A stretch of DNA of 64,000 nt from Limnomonas spitsbergensis (Eukaryota > Chlorophyta > Chlorophyceae > Chlamydomonadales): positions 558,001 through 622,000 of the forward strand of contig JAYJMM010000023.1 of assembly GCA_037349105.1 (NCBI GenBank), read 5' to 3'. Below, in pieces: positions 1-10,482 of the stretch (positions are counted from its first letter, which is position 1; every line of letters starts with the position of its first letter). The notes under the pieces were generated by a model. That model saw nothing but the letters and a program-made list of their open reading frames with translations. It was not told the origin of the DNA and did not search any database. Both the position numbers and the translations under genes were made by a program.

Positions 1-660
1 AGCAAGCAGTGGAAAGTGCTGCAACTACAAATGGGGAGGGAGGATAGTAACATCCATCAGTCTCAAGAGAAGCAAGGTAATGCATGGGTGGTAAACATAA
101 AGCTGAGTTGGATCATAAACAATGTACGCCCCGATCCAGCCAGTTTAGACCAATGTAAATTGAAGGGTGCTTCTGCTACATATCAGCTACATAATCCCCT
201 ATATGGCCATGGGGCCTAGTACAGCAGGTCAAGCTGCTTGGGCCACCGGCCGCATGTCGCTCAAAATGTGGCCCCCATTCGTCCTGCGGTGGCTGCCCAG
301 CAGCATGCAGAAGACAGCCTGGCGCAAACAAGACAAAATAAGGCTGTTCTCTCCCCTTTGGCATCACCAATGTGATGCAGATTGTGCAGCTCGGGGTCAA
401 GGCCACCACGCCAACCGCCGTCACCATAACTGGAAAACACACTGGCTAATGTGATATGTCACTCCTTTCATGTTCAGTCAAGACACTTTTCGAATGTGCC
501 AGGATGAGAAATCAAGTAACAAGGCCCCCCTTGAAACAGCACACCAGCTGTTCAGACCTCAACCCTCACGCCCGCTGAGTCAGCAGCAATGTTGTGCTCA
601 TGAGAAAAGCACGGCACAGGAAAAGCGAGCCGGGTTTGAGTGACATGACAGAGGACTCAC

Positions 661-736
661 CATTGTTTCCCGTATCCCCGATGGTGTTTGCGACAGACCT
701 CTTGACCATCGTGACCACATCGATTTCGTTTGAAAG
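661..736 (-). CDS. candidate exon of an unrecognised minus-strand gene
   Basis: Read on the minus strand, this 76-bp stretch is preceded by a pyrimidine-rich acceptor (TTTTCCTGCAG) and followed by a consensus donor (GTGAGT). Its open frame reads LSNEIDVVTMVKRSVANTIG and continues to GDTGNN, of ordinary composition. The exon upstream (797-844) ends in the same phase, so the two join in frame across a 60-bp intron. I do not recognise the family. It is probably part of the same gene as the exons at 1362-1495 and 1921-2062, but exons between them are not resolved. Confidence 0.4.
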
Positions 737-796
737 CTGCAGGAAAATGCAGCAAACATACGAGCGGGGGCATTCCATTGGTAAATTGATGCATAC

Positions 797-844
797 CAGG
801 TCATCCATGTGGAGGACCTTTGCATCAAGGTCGATGATCAGACA
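797..844 (-). CDS. candidate 48-bp micro-exon of the same minus-strand gene
   Basis: The minus-strand sequence reads CLIIDLDAKVLHMDDL in 16 whole codons between an acceptor (CCGGTAG) and a donor (GTATGC). It joins in phase 0 to the exon at 661-736. The region just upstream is full of stops in this frame, as an intron would be. The function is unknown. Such a short exon could be chance. Confidence 0.35.
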
Positions 845-1361
845 CTACCGGTACATGAATCAAGTTCCTATCAGATCCGAACAGGTCAAAAACTACGAGG
901 ATCAGATACTATCTGCCGAGAATCAGATTCAATTCGCCAACATATGATGCAAATTGCACAAATGACATTTGCCTGCCTCCACAGTTGAACGACTGGGGAC
1001 AAAAAGAGAGTGTTCAGAAAAGGCAAGCCTCATTCAAAATTTCAAAAGGCCTGGGCTGGTAGCAACAAAGGGGTTTTCCAATGATAGGCAATCGTACTAC
1101 GGTATTAGAACTGCATGCTTGACTGCACGATGACATCTGTACTGCACCACCTGGTTCAGCAACTTTACCAAAGGCCTGACACTACTACCGCCAGAAGCAG
1201 ATAGAGTACTGATCCAAAACACTCCAAGATGGCACATTTGATGTCGAAATCTCCCGTTGTCTGACTGCAGCGACGCAAAGCGCCTCATGCCCATGCCATA
1301 CTGTTTCCTGAACGTCCATGCCCGTGACGGACGTATTTTATTTTGCATGCCCTACTCATAC
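845..1361. other. probable intronic DNA, possible further exon near 1170-1270
   Basis: No firm gene. On the minus strand about 1170-1270 one frame reads a hydrophobic run (LECFGSVLYLLLAVVVSGLW) after an acceptor-like GCTGCAG, and it could be a membrane segment. Its phase does not join simply to either neighbouring candidate exon, so I leave it unassigned. Confidence 0.25.
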
Positions 1362-1495
1362 CTGGCTGAGAAGGTATGCAATGCGCCTCCTGCTCTTGGA
1401 CAACTCTAAGGTACGGCCTCAGCTGGCAGAAATAAAATATGACCATGAGCAGAAGAGAGAGGACCAAGCCCACTGTGTGGATGGCGAGGACAGAC
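1362..1495 (-). CDS. candidate exon with a membrane segment
   Basis: This 134-bp minus-strand stretch lies between an acceptor (TGCGCCTCAG) and a strong donor (CAG|GTATGAGT). The open frame holds a hydrophobic segment (HTVGLVLSLLLMVIFYFCQL) followed by charged residues (RPYLRVVQEQE), as expected for a transmembrane helix and its cytoplasmic flank. The incoming phase is 2 and the outgoing phase 1. The exon at 1921-2062 leaves in phase 1, so at least one exon is missing between them or one boundary is wrong. The family is unknown; a membrane protein is an inference from this one helix. Confidence 0.38.
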
Positions 1496-1920
1496 CTGAG
1501 GCGCACAAAGAAACGATTGGCAGAGGTGAATCGAAGTGCGGAGGAAAGAAGTTGCTCACTGCATCCTGTCCTTTACTGAGCGGGCCAAACAATGCCACGC
1601 TTATGACGGACAGGTAGCCTACCCCCCAGGTTCTTAAAATCGTGGATACTCACTGGTACACCGACTCGACGAACAAGTAGTACACATGGTTCAGCTCGAT
1701 GAGGCCTGCACCATGAGTGGGTCAGTGGTCTCAGGGTTTACGGATTCAAGATTCAGCCCGATGAGGCCTGAACCCTTAACAGACAGCAAGCACAGGCCCA
1801 TCGCCCTAATTGAATGCTCAACTTGCAAGACCTGTCCAGCCTGAAAAACTAAAACATCACCCCGCTTGAATGTATAGAATCAGACCTGCCGCCGCCGCCG
1901 CCGCGGAGCAACCAACGCAC
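1496..1920. other. no supported gene, probable intron
   Basis: Nothing certain. A short direct repeat is visible (TTCAGCTCGATGAGGCCTG near 1690 and a close copy near 1755). A (GCC)n run at 1888-1905 lies just beyond the donor of the next exon. Confidence 0.3.
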
Positions 1921-2062
1921 CTCTGATGATGTCGGGCTTCAGATTCCAGACCAGGTTGAACGCGTCGCTGGTCAGGGTCGGGTCGGATGCGTTCATTGCC
2001 ATCATGAAACTGACCTGGTCGATGTGAGCCTGAACGGCAATGTCCAGACCGTTCACCGTGTA
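1921..2062 (-). CDS. candidate exon at the edge of the 10-bp satellite
   Basis: On the minus strand the satellite ends in CCCACCACTGCAG, a good acceptor. It is followed by 142 bp of non-repetitive open frame beginning YTVNGLDIAVQAHIDQVSFM and ending KPDIIRG. The next bases, AG|GTGCGT, form a donor. The amino-acid composition changes abruptly from the His/Pro/Thr/Leu repeat translation to ordinary protein exactly at the acceptor, which supports a real exon boundary. I do not recognise the family. The satellite would then be the upstream intron, about 6.2 kb long. Confidence 0.5.
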
Positions 2063-5000
2063 CTGCAGTGGTGGGCAGTGGTGGCAGTGGTAGACAGTGT
2101 TGGGCGAAGGTAGGCGGTGGTGGACAGTGGTAGGCACTAGGCAGTGGTGGGCACTGGGCAGTGGTAGGCTGTGGTGGGCAGTAGTAGGCGGTGGTGTGCA
2201 GTGGTAGGCGGTGGTGGGCAGTGGTGGGCAGTAGTAGGCAGTGATGGGCAGTGGTAGACAGTGTTGGGCAAAGGTAGGCGGTGGTGGATAGTGGTAGGCA
2301 GTGGTGGGCAGTGGTAGGCGGTGGTGGGCACTGGGCAGTAGTTGGCGGTGGTGGGCAGTGGTAGGCGGTGGTGGGCAGTGGTGGGCAGTAGTAGGCGGTG
2401 GTGGGCAGTAGTAGGCAGTGGTGGGCAGTGGTAGACCGTGGTGGGCGAAGGTAGGCGGTGGTGGGCAGTGGTAGGCGGTGGTGGGCAGTGGTGGACAGTA
2501 GTAGGCAGTGGTTGGCAGTGGTAGGCCGTGGTGGGCAGTGGTAGGCGGTGGTGTGCAGTGGTGGGCAGTATTAGGCAGTAATGGGCAGTGGTAGGCGGTG
2601 GTGGGCAGTGGTAGGCGGTGGTGGGCAGTGGTGGGCAGTAGTAGGCGGTGGTGGGCAGTGGTAGGCGGTGGTGGGCAGTGGTGGGCAGTAGTAGGCAGTG
2701 GTGGGCAGTAGTAGGCGGTGGTGGACAGTGGTAGGCAGTGGTGGGCAATGGTAGGCGGTGGTGGGCAGTGGTAGGCGGTGGTGAACAGTGGTGCGCAGTA
2801 GTAGACAGTCGTGGGCAGTAGCAGGCGGTGGTGGGCAGTGGTAGGCAGTGGTGGGCAGTGGTAGGCGGTGGTGGGCAGTGGTAGGCAGTGGTAGGCGGTG
2901 GTGGGTAGTGGTAGGCGGTGGTGGGCGGTGCTAGGCGGTGCTGGGCAGTAGTAGGCGATGGTGGGCAGCGGTAGCCAGTGGTGGGCATTGGTGGGCAATA
3001 GTAGGCGGTGGTGGGCAGTGGTAGACAGTGGTGGGCAGTGGTAGGCGGTAGTGGGCAGTAGTAGGCGGTGGTGGGCAGTGGTTGGCGGTGGTGGGCAATG
3101 GTGGACAGTAGAAGGCAGTGGTGGGCAGTGGTAGGCGGTGGTGGGCAGTGGTAGGCGGTGGTGGGCAGTGGTGGGCAGTAGTAGGCGGTGGTGGGCAGTG
3201 GTAGGCGGTGGTGGGCAGTGGTGGGCGGTGGTGGGCAGTGGTGGGCAGTAGTAGGCGGTGGTGGGCAGTGGTAGGCGGTGGTGGGCAGTGGTGGGCAGTA
3301 GTAGGCAGTGGTGGGCAGTAGTAGGCGGTGGTGGACAGTGGTAGGCAGTGGTGGGCAATGGTAGGCGGTGGTGGGCAGTGGTAGGCGGTGGTGGACAGTG
3401 GTGGGCAGTAGTAGACAGTGGTGGACAGTAGCAGGCGGTGGTGGGTAGTGGTAGGCAGTGGTGGGCAGTGGTAGGCGGTGGTGGGCAGTGGTAGGCGGTG
3501 GTGGGTAGTGGTAGGCGGTGGTGGGCGGTGCTAGGCGGTGCTGGGCAGTGGTAGGCGATGGTGGGCAGCGGTAGCCAGTGATGGGCAGTGGTGGGCAATA
3601 GTAGGCGGTGGTGGGCAGTGGTGGGCAATAGTAGGCGGTGGTGGGCAGTGGTAGACAATGGAAGGCGGCGGTAGGCGGTGGTGGGCAGTGGTAGACAGTG
3701 GTGGGCAATAGTAGGCGGTGGTGGGCAGTGGTAGACAGTGGTGGGCAGTAGTAGGCAGTAATGGGCAGTGGTAGGCGGTGGTGGGCAGTGGTAGGCGGTG
3801 GTGGGCAGTGGTGGGCAGTAGTAGGCGGTGGTGGGCAGTGGTAGGCGGTGGTGGGCAGTGGTGGGCAGTAGTAGGCAGTGGTGGGCAGTAGTAGGCGGTG
3901 GTGGACAGTGGTAGGCAGTGGTGGGCAATGGTAGGCGGTGGTGGGCAGTGGTAGGCGGTGGTGGACAGTGGTGGGCAGTAGTAGACAGTGGTGGACAGTA
4001 GCAGGCGGTGGTGGGCAGTGGTAGGCAGTGGTGGGCAGTGGTAGGCGGTGGTGGGCAGTGGTAGGCAGTGGTAGGCAGTGGTGGGCAGTGGTAGGCGGTG
4101 GTGGGCAGTGGTAGGCGGTGGTGGGCGGTGGTAGGCGGTGGTGGGCAGTGGTAGGCGGTGGTGGGCAGCGGTAGCCAGTGGTGGGCATTGGTGGGCAATA
4201 GTAGGCGGTGGTGGGCAGTGGTAGACAGTGGTGGGCAGTGGTAGGCGGTAGTGGGCAGTAGTAGGCGGTGGTGGGCAGTGGTTGGCAGTGGTGGGCAGTG
4301 GTAGGCGGTGGTGGGCAGTGGTAGGCGGTGGTGAACAGTGGTGGGCAGTAGTAGACAGTCGTGGGCAGTAGCAGGCGGTGGTGGGCAGTGGTAGGCAGTG
4401 GTGGGCAGTGGTGGGCGGTGGTAGGCAGTGGTAGGCAGTGGTAGGCGGTGGTGGGTAGTGGTAGGCGGTGGTGGGCGGTGCTAGGCGGTGCTGGGCAGTG
4501 GTAGGCGATGGTGGGCAGCGGTAGCCAGTGGTGGGCATTGGTGGGCAATAGTAGGCGGTGGTGGGCAGTGGTAGACAGTGGTGGGCAGTGGTAGGCGGTA
4601 GTGGGCAGTAGTAGGCGGTGGTGGGCAGTGGTTGGCGGTGGTGGGCAATGGTGGACAGTAGAAGGCAGTGGTGGGCAGTGGTAGGCGGTGGTGGGCAGTG
4701 GTAGGCGGTGGTGGGCAGTGGTGGGCAGTAGTAGGCGGTGGTGGGCAGTGGTAGGCGGTGGTGGGCAGTGGTGGGCGGTGGTGGGCAGTGGTGGGCAGTA
4801 GTAGGCGGTGGTGGGCAGTGGTAGGCGGTGGTGGGCAGTGGTGGGCTGTAGTAGGCAGTGGTGGGCAGTAGTAGGCGGTGGTGGGCAGTGGTAGGCAGTG
4901 GTGGGCAGTGGTAGGCGGTGGTGGGCAGTGGTAGGCGGTGGTGGACAGTGGTGGGCAGTAGTAGACAGTGGTGGACAGTAGCAGGCGGTGGTGGGTAGTG

Positions 5001-8000
5001 GTAGGCAGTGGTGGGCAGTGGTAGGCGGTGGTGGACAGTGGTAGGCGGTGGTGGGTAGTGGTAGGCGGTGGTGGGCGGTGCTAGGCGGTGGTGGGCAGTG
5101 GTAGGCGGTGGTGGGCAGCGGTAGCCAGTGGTGGGCAGTGGTGGGCAGTAGTAGGCGGTGGTGGGCAGTGGTGGGCAATAGTAGGCGGTGGTGGGCAGTG
5201 GTAGACAATGGAAGGCGGCGGTAGGCGGTGGTGGGCAGTGGTAGACAGTGGTGGGCAATAGTAGGCGGTGGTGGGCAGTGGTAGACAGTGGTGGGCAGTA
5301 TTAGGCAGTAATGGGCAGTGGTAGGCGGTGGTGGGCAGTGGTAGGCGGTGGTGGGCAGTGGTGGGCAGTGGTAGGCGGTGGTGGGCAGTGGTAGGCGGTG
5401 GTGGGCAGTGGTGGGCAGTGGTAGGCAGTGGTGGGCAGTGGTAGGCGGTGGTGGGCAGTGGTAGGCAGTGGTGGGCAGTGGTAGGCGGTGGTGGGCAGTG
5501 GTAGGCGGTGGTGGGCAGTGGTGGGCAGTAGTAGACAGTGGTGGGCAGTAGCAGGCGGTGGTGGGCAGTGGTAGGCAGTGGTGGGCAGTGGTAGCCGGTG
5601 GTGGGCAGTGGTAGGCAGTGGTAGGCAGTGGTGGGCAGTGGTAGGCGGTGGTGGGTAGTGGTAGGCGGTGGTGGGCGGTGCTAGGCGGTGCTGGGCAGTG
5701 GTAGGCGATGGTGGGCAGCGGTAGCCAGTGGTGGGCATTGGTGGGCAATAGTAGGCGGTGGTGGGCAGTGGTAGACAGTGGTGGGCAGTGGTAGGCGGTA
5801 GTGGGCAGTAGTAGGCGGTGGTGGGCAGTGGTTGGCGGTGGTGGGCAGTGGTTGGCGGTGGTGGGCAGTGGTGGACAGTAGAAGGCAGTGGTGGGCAGTG
5901 GTAGGCGGTGGTGGGCAGTGGTAGGCGGTGGTGGGCAGTGGTGGGCAGTAGTAGGCAGTGGTGGGCAGTGGTAGGCGGTGGTGGGCAGTGGTAGGCGGTG
6001 GTGGGCAGTGGTGGGCAGTAGTAGGCGGTGGTGGGCAGTGGTAGGCGGTGGTGGGCAGTGGTGGGCAGTAGTAGGCAGTGGTGGGCAGTAGTAGGCGGTG
6101 GTGGACAGTGGTAGGCAGTGGTGGGCAATGGTAGGCGGTGGTGGGCAGTGGTAGGCGGTGGTGGACAGTGGTGGGCAGTAGTAGACAGTGGTGGACAGTA
6201 GCAGGCGGTGGTGGGTAGTGGTAGGCAGTGGTGGGCAGTGGTAGGCGGTGGTGGACAGTGGTAGGCGGTGGTGGGTAGTGGTAGGCGGTGGTGGGCGGTG
6301 CTAGGCGGTGCTGGGCAGTGGTAGGCGATGGTGGGCAGCGGTAGCCAGTGGTGGGCATTGGTGGGCAATAGTAGGCGGTGGTGGGCAGTGGTAGACAGTG
6401 GTGGGCAGTGGTAGGCGGTAGTGGGCAGTAGTAGGCGGTGGTGGGCAGTGGTTGGCGGTGGTGGGCAATGGTGGACAGTAGAAGGCAGTGGTGGGCAGTG
6501 GTAGGTGGTGGTGGGCAGTGGTAGGCGGTGGTGGGCAGTGGTGGGCAGTGGTAGGCGGTGGTGGGCAGTGGTAGGCGGTGGTGGGCAGTGGTGGGCGGTG
6601 GTGGGCAGTGGTGGGCAGTGGTAGGCGGTGGTGGGCAGTGGTAGGCGGTGGTGGGCAGTGGTGGGCAGTAGTAGGCAGTGGTGGGCAGTAGTAGGCGGTG
6701 GTGGGCAGTGGTAGGCAGTGGTGGGCAGTGGTAGGCGGTGGTGGGCAGTGGTAGGCGGTGGTGGACAGTGGTGGGCAGTAGTAGACAGTGGTGGACAGTA
6801 GCAGGCGGTGGTGGGTAGTGGTAGGCAGTGGTGGGCAGTGGTAGGCGGTGGTGGACAGTGGTAGGCGGTGGTGGGTAGTGGTAGGCGGTGGTGGGCGGTG
6901 CTAGGCGGTGCTGGGCAGTGGTAGGCGATGGTGGGCAGCGGTAGCCAGTGATGGGCAGTGGTGGGCAATAGTAGGCGGTGGTGGGCAGTGGTGGGCAATA
7001 GTAGGCGGTGGTGGGCAGTGGTAGACAATGGAAGGCGGCGGTAGGCGGTGGTGGGCAGTGGTAGACAGTGGTGGGCAATAGTAGGCGGTGGTGGGCAGTG
7101 GTAGACAGTGGTGGGCAGTATTAGGCAGTAATGGGCAGTGGTAGGCGGTGGTGGGCAGTGGTAGGCGGTGGTGGGCAGTGGTGGGCAGTAGTAGGCGGTG
7201 GTGGGCAGTGGTAGGCGGTGGTGGGCAGTGGTGGGCAGTAGTAGGCAGTGGTGGGCAGTAGTAGGCGGTGGTGGGCAGTGGTAGGCAGTGGTGGGCAATG
7301 GTAGGCGGTGGTTGGCAGTGGTAGGCGGTGGTGGACAGTGGTGGGCAGTAGTAGACAGTGGTGGACAGTAGCAGGCGGTGGTGGGCAGTGGTAGGCAGTG
7401 GTGGGCAGTGGTAGCCGGTGGTGGGCAGTGGTAGGCAGTGGTAGGCAGTGGTGGGCAGTGGTAGGCGGTGGTGGGTAGTGGTAGGCGGTGGTGGGCGGTG
7501 CTAGGCGGTGCTGGGCAGTGGTAGGCGATGGTGGGCAGCGGTAGCCAGTGGTGGGCATTGGTGGGCAATAGTAGGCGGTGGTGGGCAGTGGTAGACAGTG
7601 GTGGGCAGTGGTAGGCGGTGGTGGGCAGTAGTAGGCGGTGGTGGGCAGTGGTTGGCGGTGGTGGGCAGTGGTTGGCGGTGGTGGGCAATGGTGGACAGTA
7701 GAAGGCAGTGGTGGGCAGTGGTAGGTGGTGGTGGGCAGTGGTAGGCGGTGGTGGGCAGTGGTGGGTAGTAGTAGGCAGCGGTGGGCAGTGGTAGGCGGTG
7801 GTGGGCAGTGGTAGGCGGTGGTGGGCAGTGGTGGGCAGTAGTAGGCGGTGGTGGGCAGTGGTAGGCGGTGGTGGGCAGTGGTGGGCAGTAGTAGGCAGTG
7901 GTGGGCAGTAGTAGGCGGTGGTGGACAGTGGTAGGCAGTGGTGGGCAATGGTAGGCGGTGGTGGGCAGTGGTAGGCGGTGGTGGACAGTGGTGGGCAGTA

Positions 8001-8318
8001 GTAGACAGTGGTGGACAGTAGCAGGCGGTGGTGGGTAGTGGTAGGCAGTGGTGGGCAGTGGTAGGCGGTGGTGGACAGTGGTAGGCGGTGGTGGGTAGTG
8101 GTAGGCGGTGGTGGGCGGTGCTAGGCGGTGCTGGGCAGTGGTAGGCGATGGTGGGCAGCGGTAGCCAGTGATGGGCAGTGGTGGGCAATAGTAGGCGGTG
8201 GTGGGCAGTGGTGGGCAATAGTAGGCGGTGGTGGGCAGTGGTAGACAATGGAAGGCGGCGGTAGGCGGTGGTGGGCAGTGGTAGGCAGTGGTGGGCAGTG
8301 GTAGGCGGTGGTGGTCAA
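2063..8318. repeat. 10-bp-unit satellite with about 600-bp higher-order repeat
   Basis: About 6.25 kb built from 10-bp variants of GTRGGCRGTG (plus strand), almost never losing the 10-bp phase. A marker block (GGGCGGTGCTAGGCGGTGCT, then GCAGCGGTAGCCAGTG) recurs near 2920, 3520, 4470, 5070, 5670, 6290, 6890, 7490 and 8110, that is mostly every 600-620 bp. This shows segmental amplification on top of the short unit. The minus strand lacks stop codons in the unit, so very long open frames exist in all three minus frames. I read these as by-products, not proteins. The array abuts a likely splice acceptor at 2063. Confidence 0.95.
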
Positions 8319-9290
8319 GAGTACAGGCGAGGAGATTGGTGGGGAGAAATCCTTTATACTATAATCCTATATCTAATCCTATGTAGACCTGCAGTAATTA
8401 CTATGTAGACCTACATCTAATCCTAATGTAGACCTGCAGTTCAAATACATAGCGGGGAGATATCCTTTATACTATAATCCTATATCTAATCCTATGGGTC
8501 GGACCCCTCTAATCCCTCTACTTCGCCCTTGCCCGCCCTCGCTTGAACCCTAAGGCATAATGCCAGTTTCTTTGCATTCGTTTTGGGTGGCCTGTCCAAC
8601 ATGTTGTCAATTAAAATTAATTTTTACTTTTAGAATGGCCCTTGTTGTAGATATGTGCAACGTTATTGACATGGCTATATTGCAGACGGTAGTGATTAGA
8701 TACGACTCTATTTCTCATGGGCGCAAGGGTTTGGATAACTAAGGGATCTTGTGGCATATGCCAAGGCCGTGTCCGCACCACTTCACTGAAACAGTAAATG
8801 CCACCATGAGCGGAACGGAATGTTAAATGCCCGTTGCGGAGAGGAGTAGCAGATAGCAAATGAGGGTAGTAACGGAGAGTTGTAGAATACCATGCAGCTG
8901 AGAGTAATAGCGGAGAGCAAAATATGCGGAGATCACCACATTTTGCTAGATGGGATGATCATGGAACGACCTAGATGTATCAATGAAGGGGCTTCCACCA
9001 CCCCTATAGTATTGGATAGGCGGCCAGAATTATAAGTCGGCCGGATTTAAATTAAAAAAACCGGAAACAGAGGTTTGCTCCTCAACACCGTTCATGGATC
9101 TTGCTTAGCCCTTTGCTTCACAGCCCAAGCGAATCTTAGTCCCCCCTCTGATGTTAATGACGTCATACCTCTGGGCCTTGCTTGAATAAATAAAGCTCGG
9201 CCACGTCGGCAAACATGAAGTCTGCTAGGAAATCTAAAGGAGAAGGCACACGAGGAAAGAAAGGATAACAAGTTCACTACAAGTTCACCT
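8319..9290. other. non-coding region with a short duplicated segment
   Basis: No gene supported. A segment of about 45 bp (ATCCTTTATACTATAATCCT and following bases) occurs at about 8349 and again at about 8461. Between them GTAGACCTGCAGT-type words repeat three times. At about 9145-9215 lies a copy of the dispersed GGGCCC/TGACGT element described further on. Confidence 0.6.
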
Positions 9291-9302
9291 CATTGTAGTA
9301 TG

Positions 9303-9546
9303 CCATCCTTGTAATCGTGTGTTGATGCGTGGTTGTGCTATCCTTGTAGTAATCCTGTGTTGATGCGTGGTTGTGCTATCCTTGTTATCGTGTGTTGATG
9401 CGTGGTTGTGCTATCCTTGTAATCGTATGTTGATGCGTGGTTGTGCCATCCTTGTAATCGTGTGTTGATGCGTGGTTGTGCTATCCTTGTAATCGTGTGT
9501 TGATGCGTGGTTGTGCTATCCTTGTTATCGTGTGTTGATGCGTGGT
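9303..9546. repeat. 35-bp minisatellite, about 7 copies
   Basis: The unit is ATCCTTGTAATCGTGTGTTG followed by ATGCGTGGTTGTGCT. Copies differ by a few substitutions (TTATCG for TAATCG) and one short insertion near 9345. No coding content. Confidence 0.9.
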
Positions 9547-9769
9547 TTACTGGTTAGCGGAGCATCCTTGGTTACTGAGGCATGGGGCAGGGGACCGGAC
9601 AACACACACCTAGTAACGCAAGATGAATAACGTGTCAGGGTTATACCTCGGCGTTGACTTCACACCTTTCCTCTTATTCTAATTTGGGTGGTTAATTTTA
9701 AGAAAACCTGCCGTGAGTGCCCACGCCGGCGCAACCCTGAATATACAGCAACACCCTGGAATAAAAGCT

Positions 9770-9895
9770 GGTGAGCCCTGGTAATGGCGCGGATGTGGCT
9801 TCGGCCCAGGCTGTGCGGTTTCCTTAACGTTAACGCCTCCCACGGGGCGTAGCTTTATTTCTTTCTTTCCTCGGTGAGCCCAGGTCACACAGCAG
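9770..9895 (+). repeat. dispersed element family 2, copy 1
   Basis: This copy begins GGTAATGGCGCGGATGTGGC and ends GGGGCGTAGCTTTATTTCTT. Related copies lie at about 10085-10180 (minus), 10412-10482 (plus), 39043-39140 (plus) and 52562-52660 (minus). Each runs about 70-120 bp from the GGTAA(C/T)GGCGCGGA head to a GGCGTAG plus TTTCTTTCTTTC tail. The simple tail would suit a SINE, but I see no clear A and B boxes. Copy ends are approximate. Confidence 0.6.
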
Positions 9896-10084
9896 CTGAT
9901 CTCCGACTAGTGAAGCTAGGGTCAAGCCGTCCCCCCCGGCCAGGCCGCTGTCACCGCCGCCTGTATGTTTCTCAAAGCCGATAGCTTCAGCTCGTACTTG
10001 CTGCATATAGCCTACACAAGGGAGGGGGGAAGATATTGCGGTGGGGTGTTGACGATGTGTACAGCTAAGATTAGGGTTTAGGGT

Positions 10085-10180
10085 AGAATGAAAGAAAGAA
10101 AACTACGCCATGCAGGGGCGTGAGGCTGAAGGAATCAACGCGGCATGGGCCTAGGCCACGTCCGCGCCGTTACCATTGTG
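10085..10180 (-). repeat. dispersed element family 2, copy 2
   Basis: Minus-strand copy of the GGTAACGGCGCGGACGTGGC element. It sits next to a telomere-like run (TTAGGGTTTAGGG at 10071-10083). The order of head, middle and GAAAGAAAG tail matches the other copies. Confidence 0.55.
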
Positions 10181-10411
10181 GTTTAGGGTTAACGCTAGAT
10201 ACATGTTGGTATATACCCTTCCTACGACCTCTCCCCCCCTCCTTTACCCCCTTGTCCCCCTCCCTCTCCCCCCCCCCCCTCTTTCCCCCCCTCTTCCCCA
10301 TCCCTTTCACCCCCCATCATTTGCCCCCTTGTCCCCTTCCCACCAACCAACCCTTCAAACATAAAGCTGAAAGCGCAAGCCACTGTAGCTTTCTTGACCT
10401 TTCTTCTTGTA

Positions 10412-10482
10412 GTCATGGTAGTGGCGCGGACGAGGCCTCGGCCCATGCTACGGGGCGTATGCTTTCTTCCTTCCTCACCTGT
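10412..10482 (+). repeat. dispersed element family 2, copy 3 (shortened)
   Basis: GGTAGTGGCGCGGACGAGGC followed by a GGGGCGTATGCTTTCTTCCT tail. The middle is shorter than in copies 1 and 2. A CT-rich run (about 10230-10345) lies upstream, and GTTTAGGGTTTAG lies downstream at about 10549. Confidence 0.5.

Noticed and set aside
1880..8318. Very long minus-strand ORFs (up to 1203 codons) of PTTAYHCPPL-type repeats
   Set aside because: All three minus frames are open at once because the 10-bp unit has no stop codon. Composition follows the DNA unit exactly. Only the tail at 1921-2062 looks like protein, and it begins at a splice acceptor.
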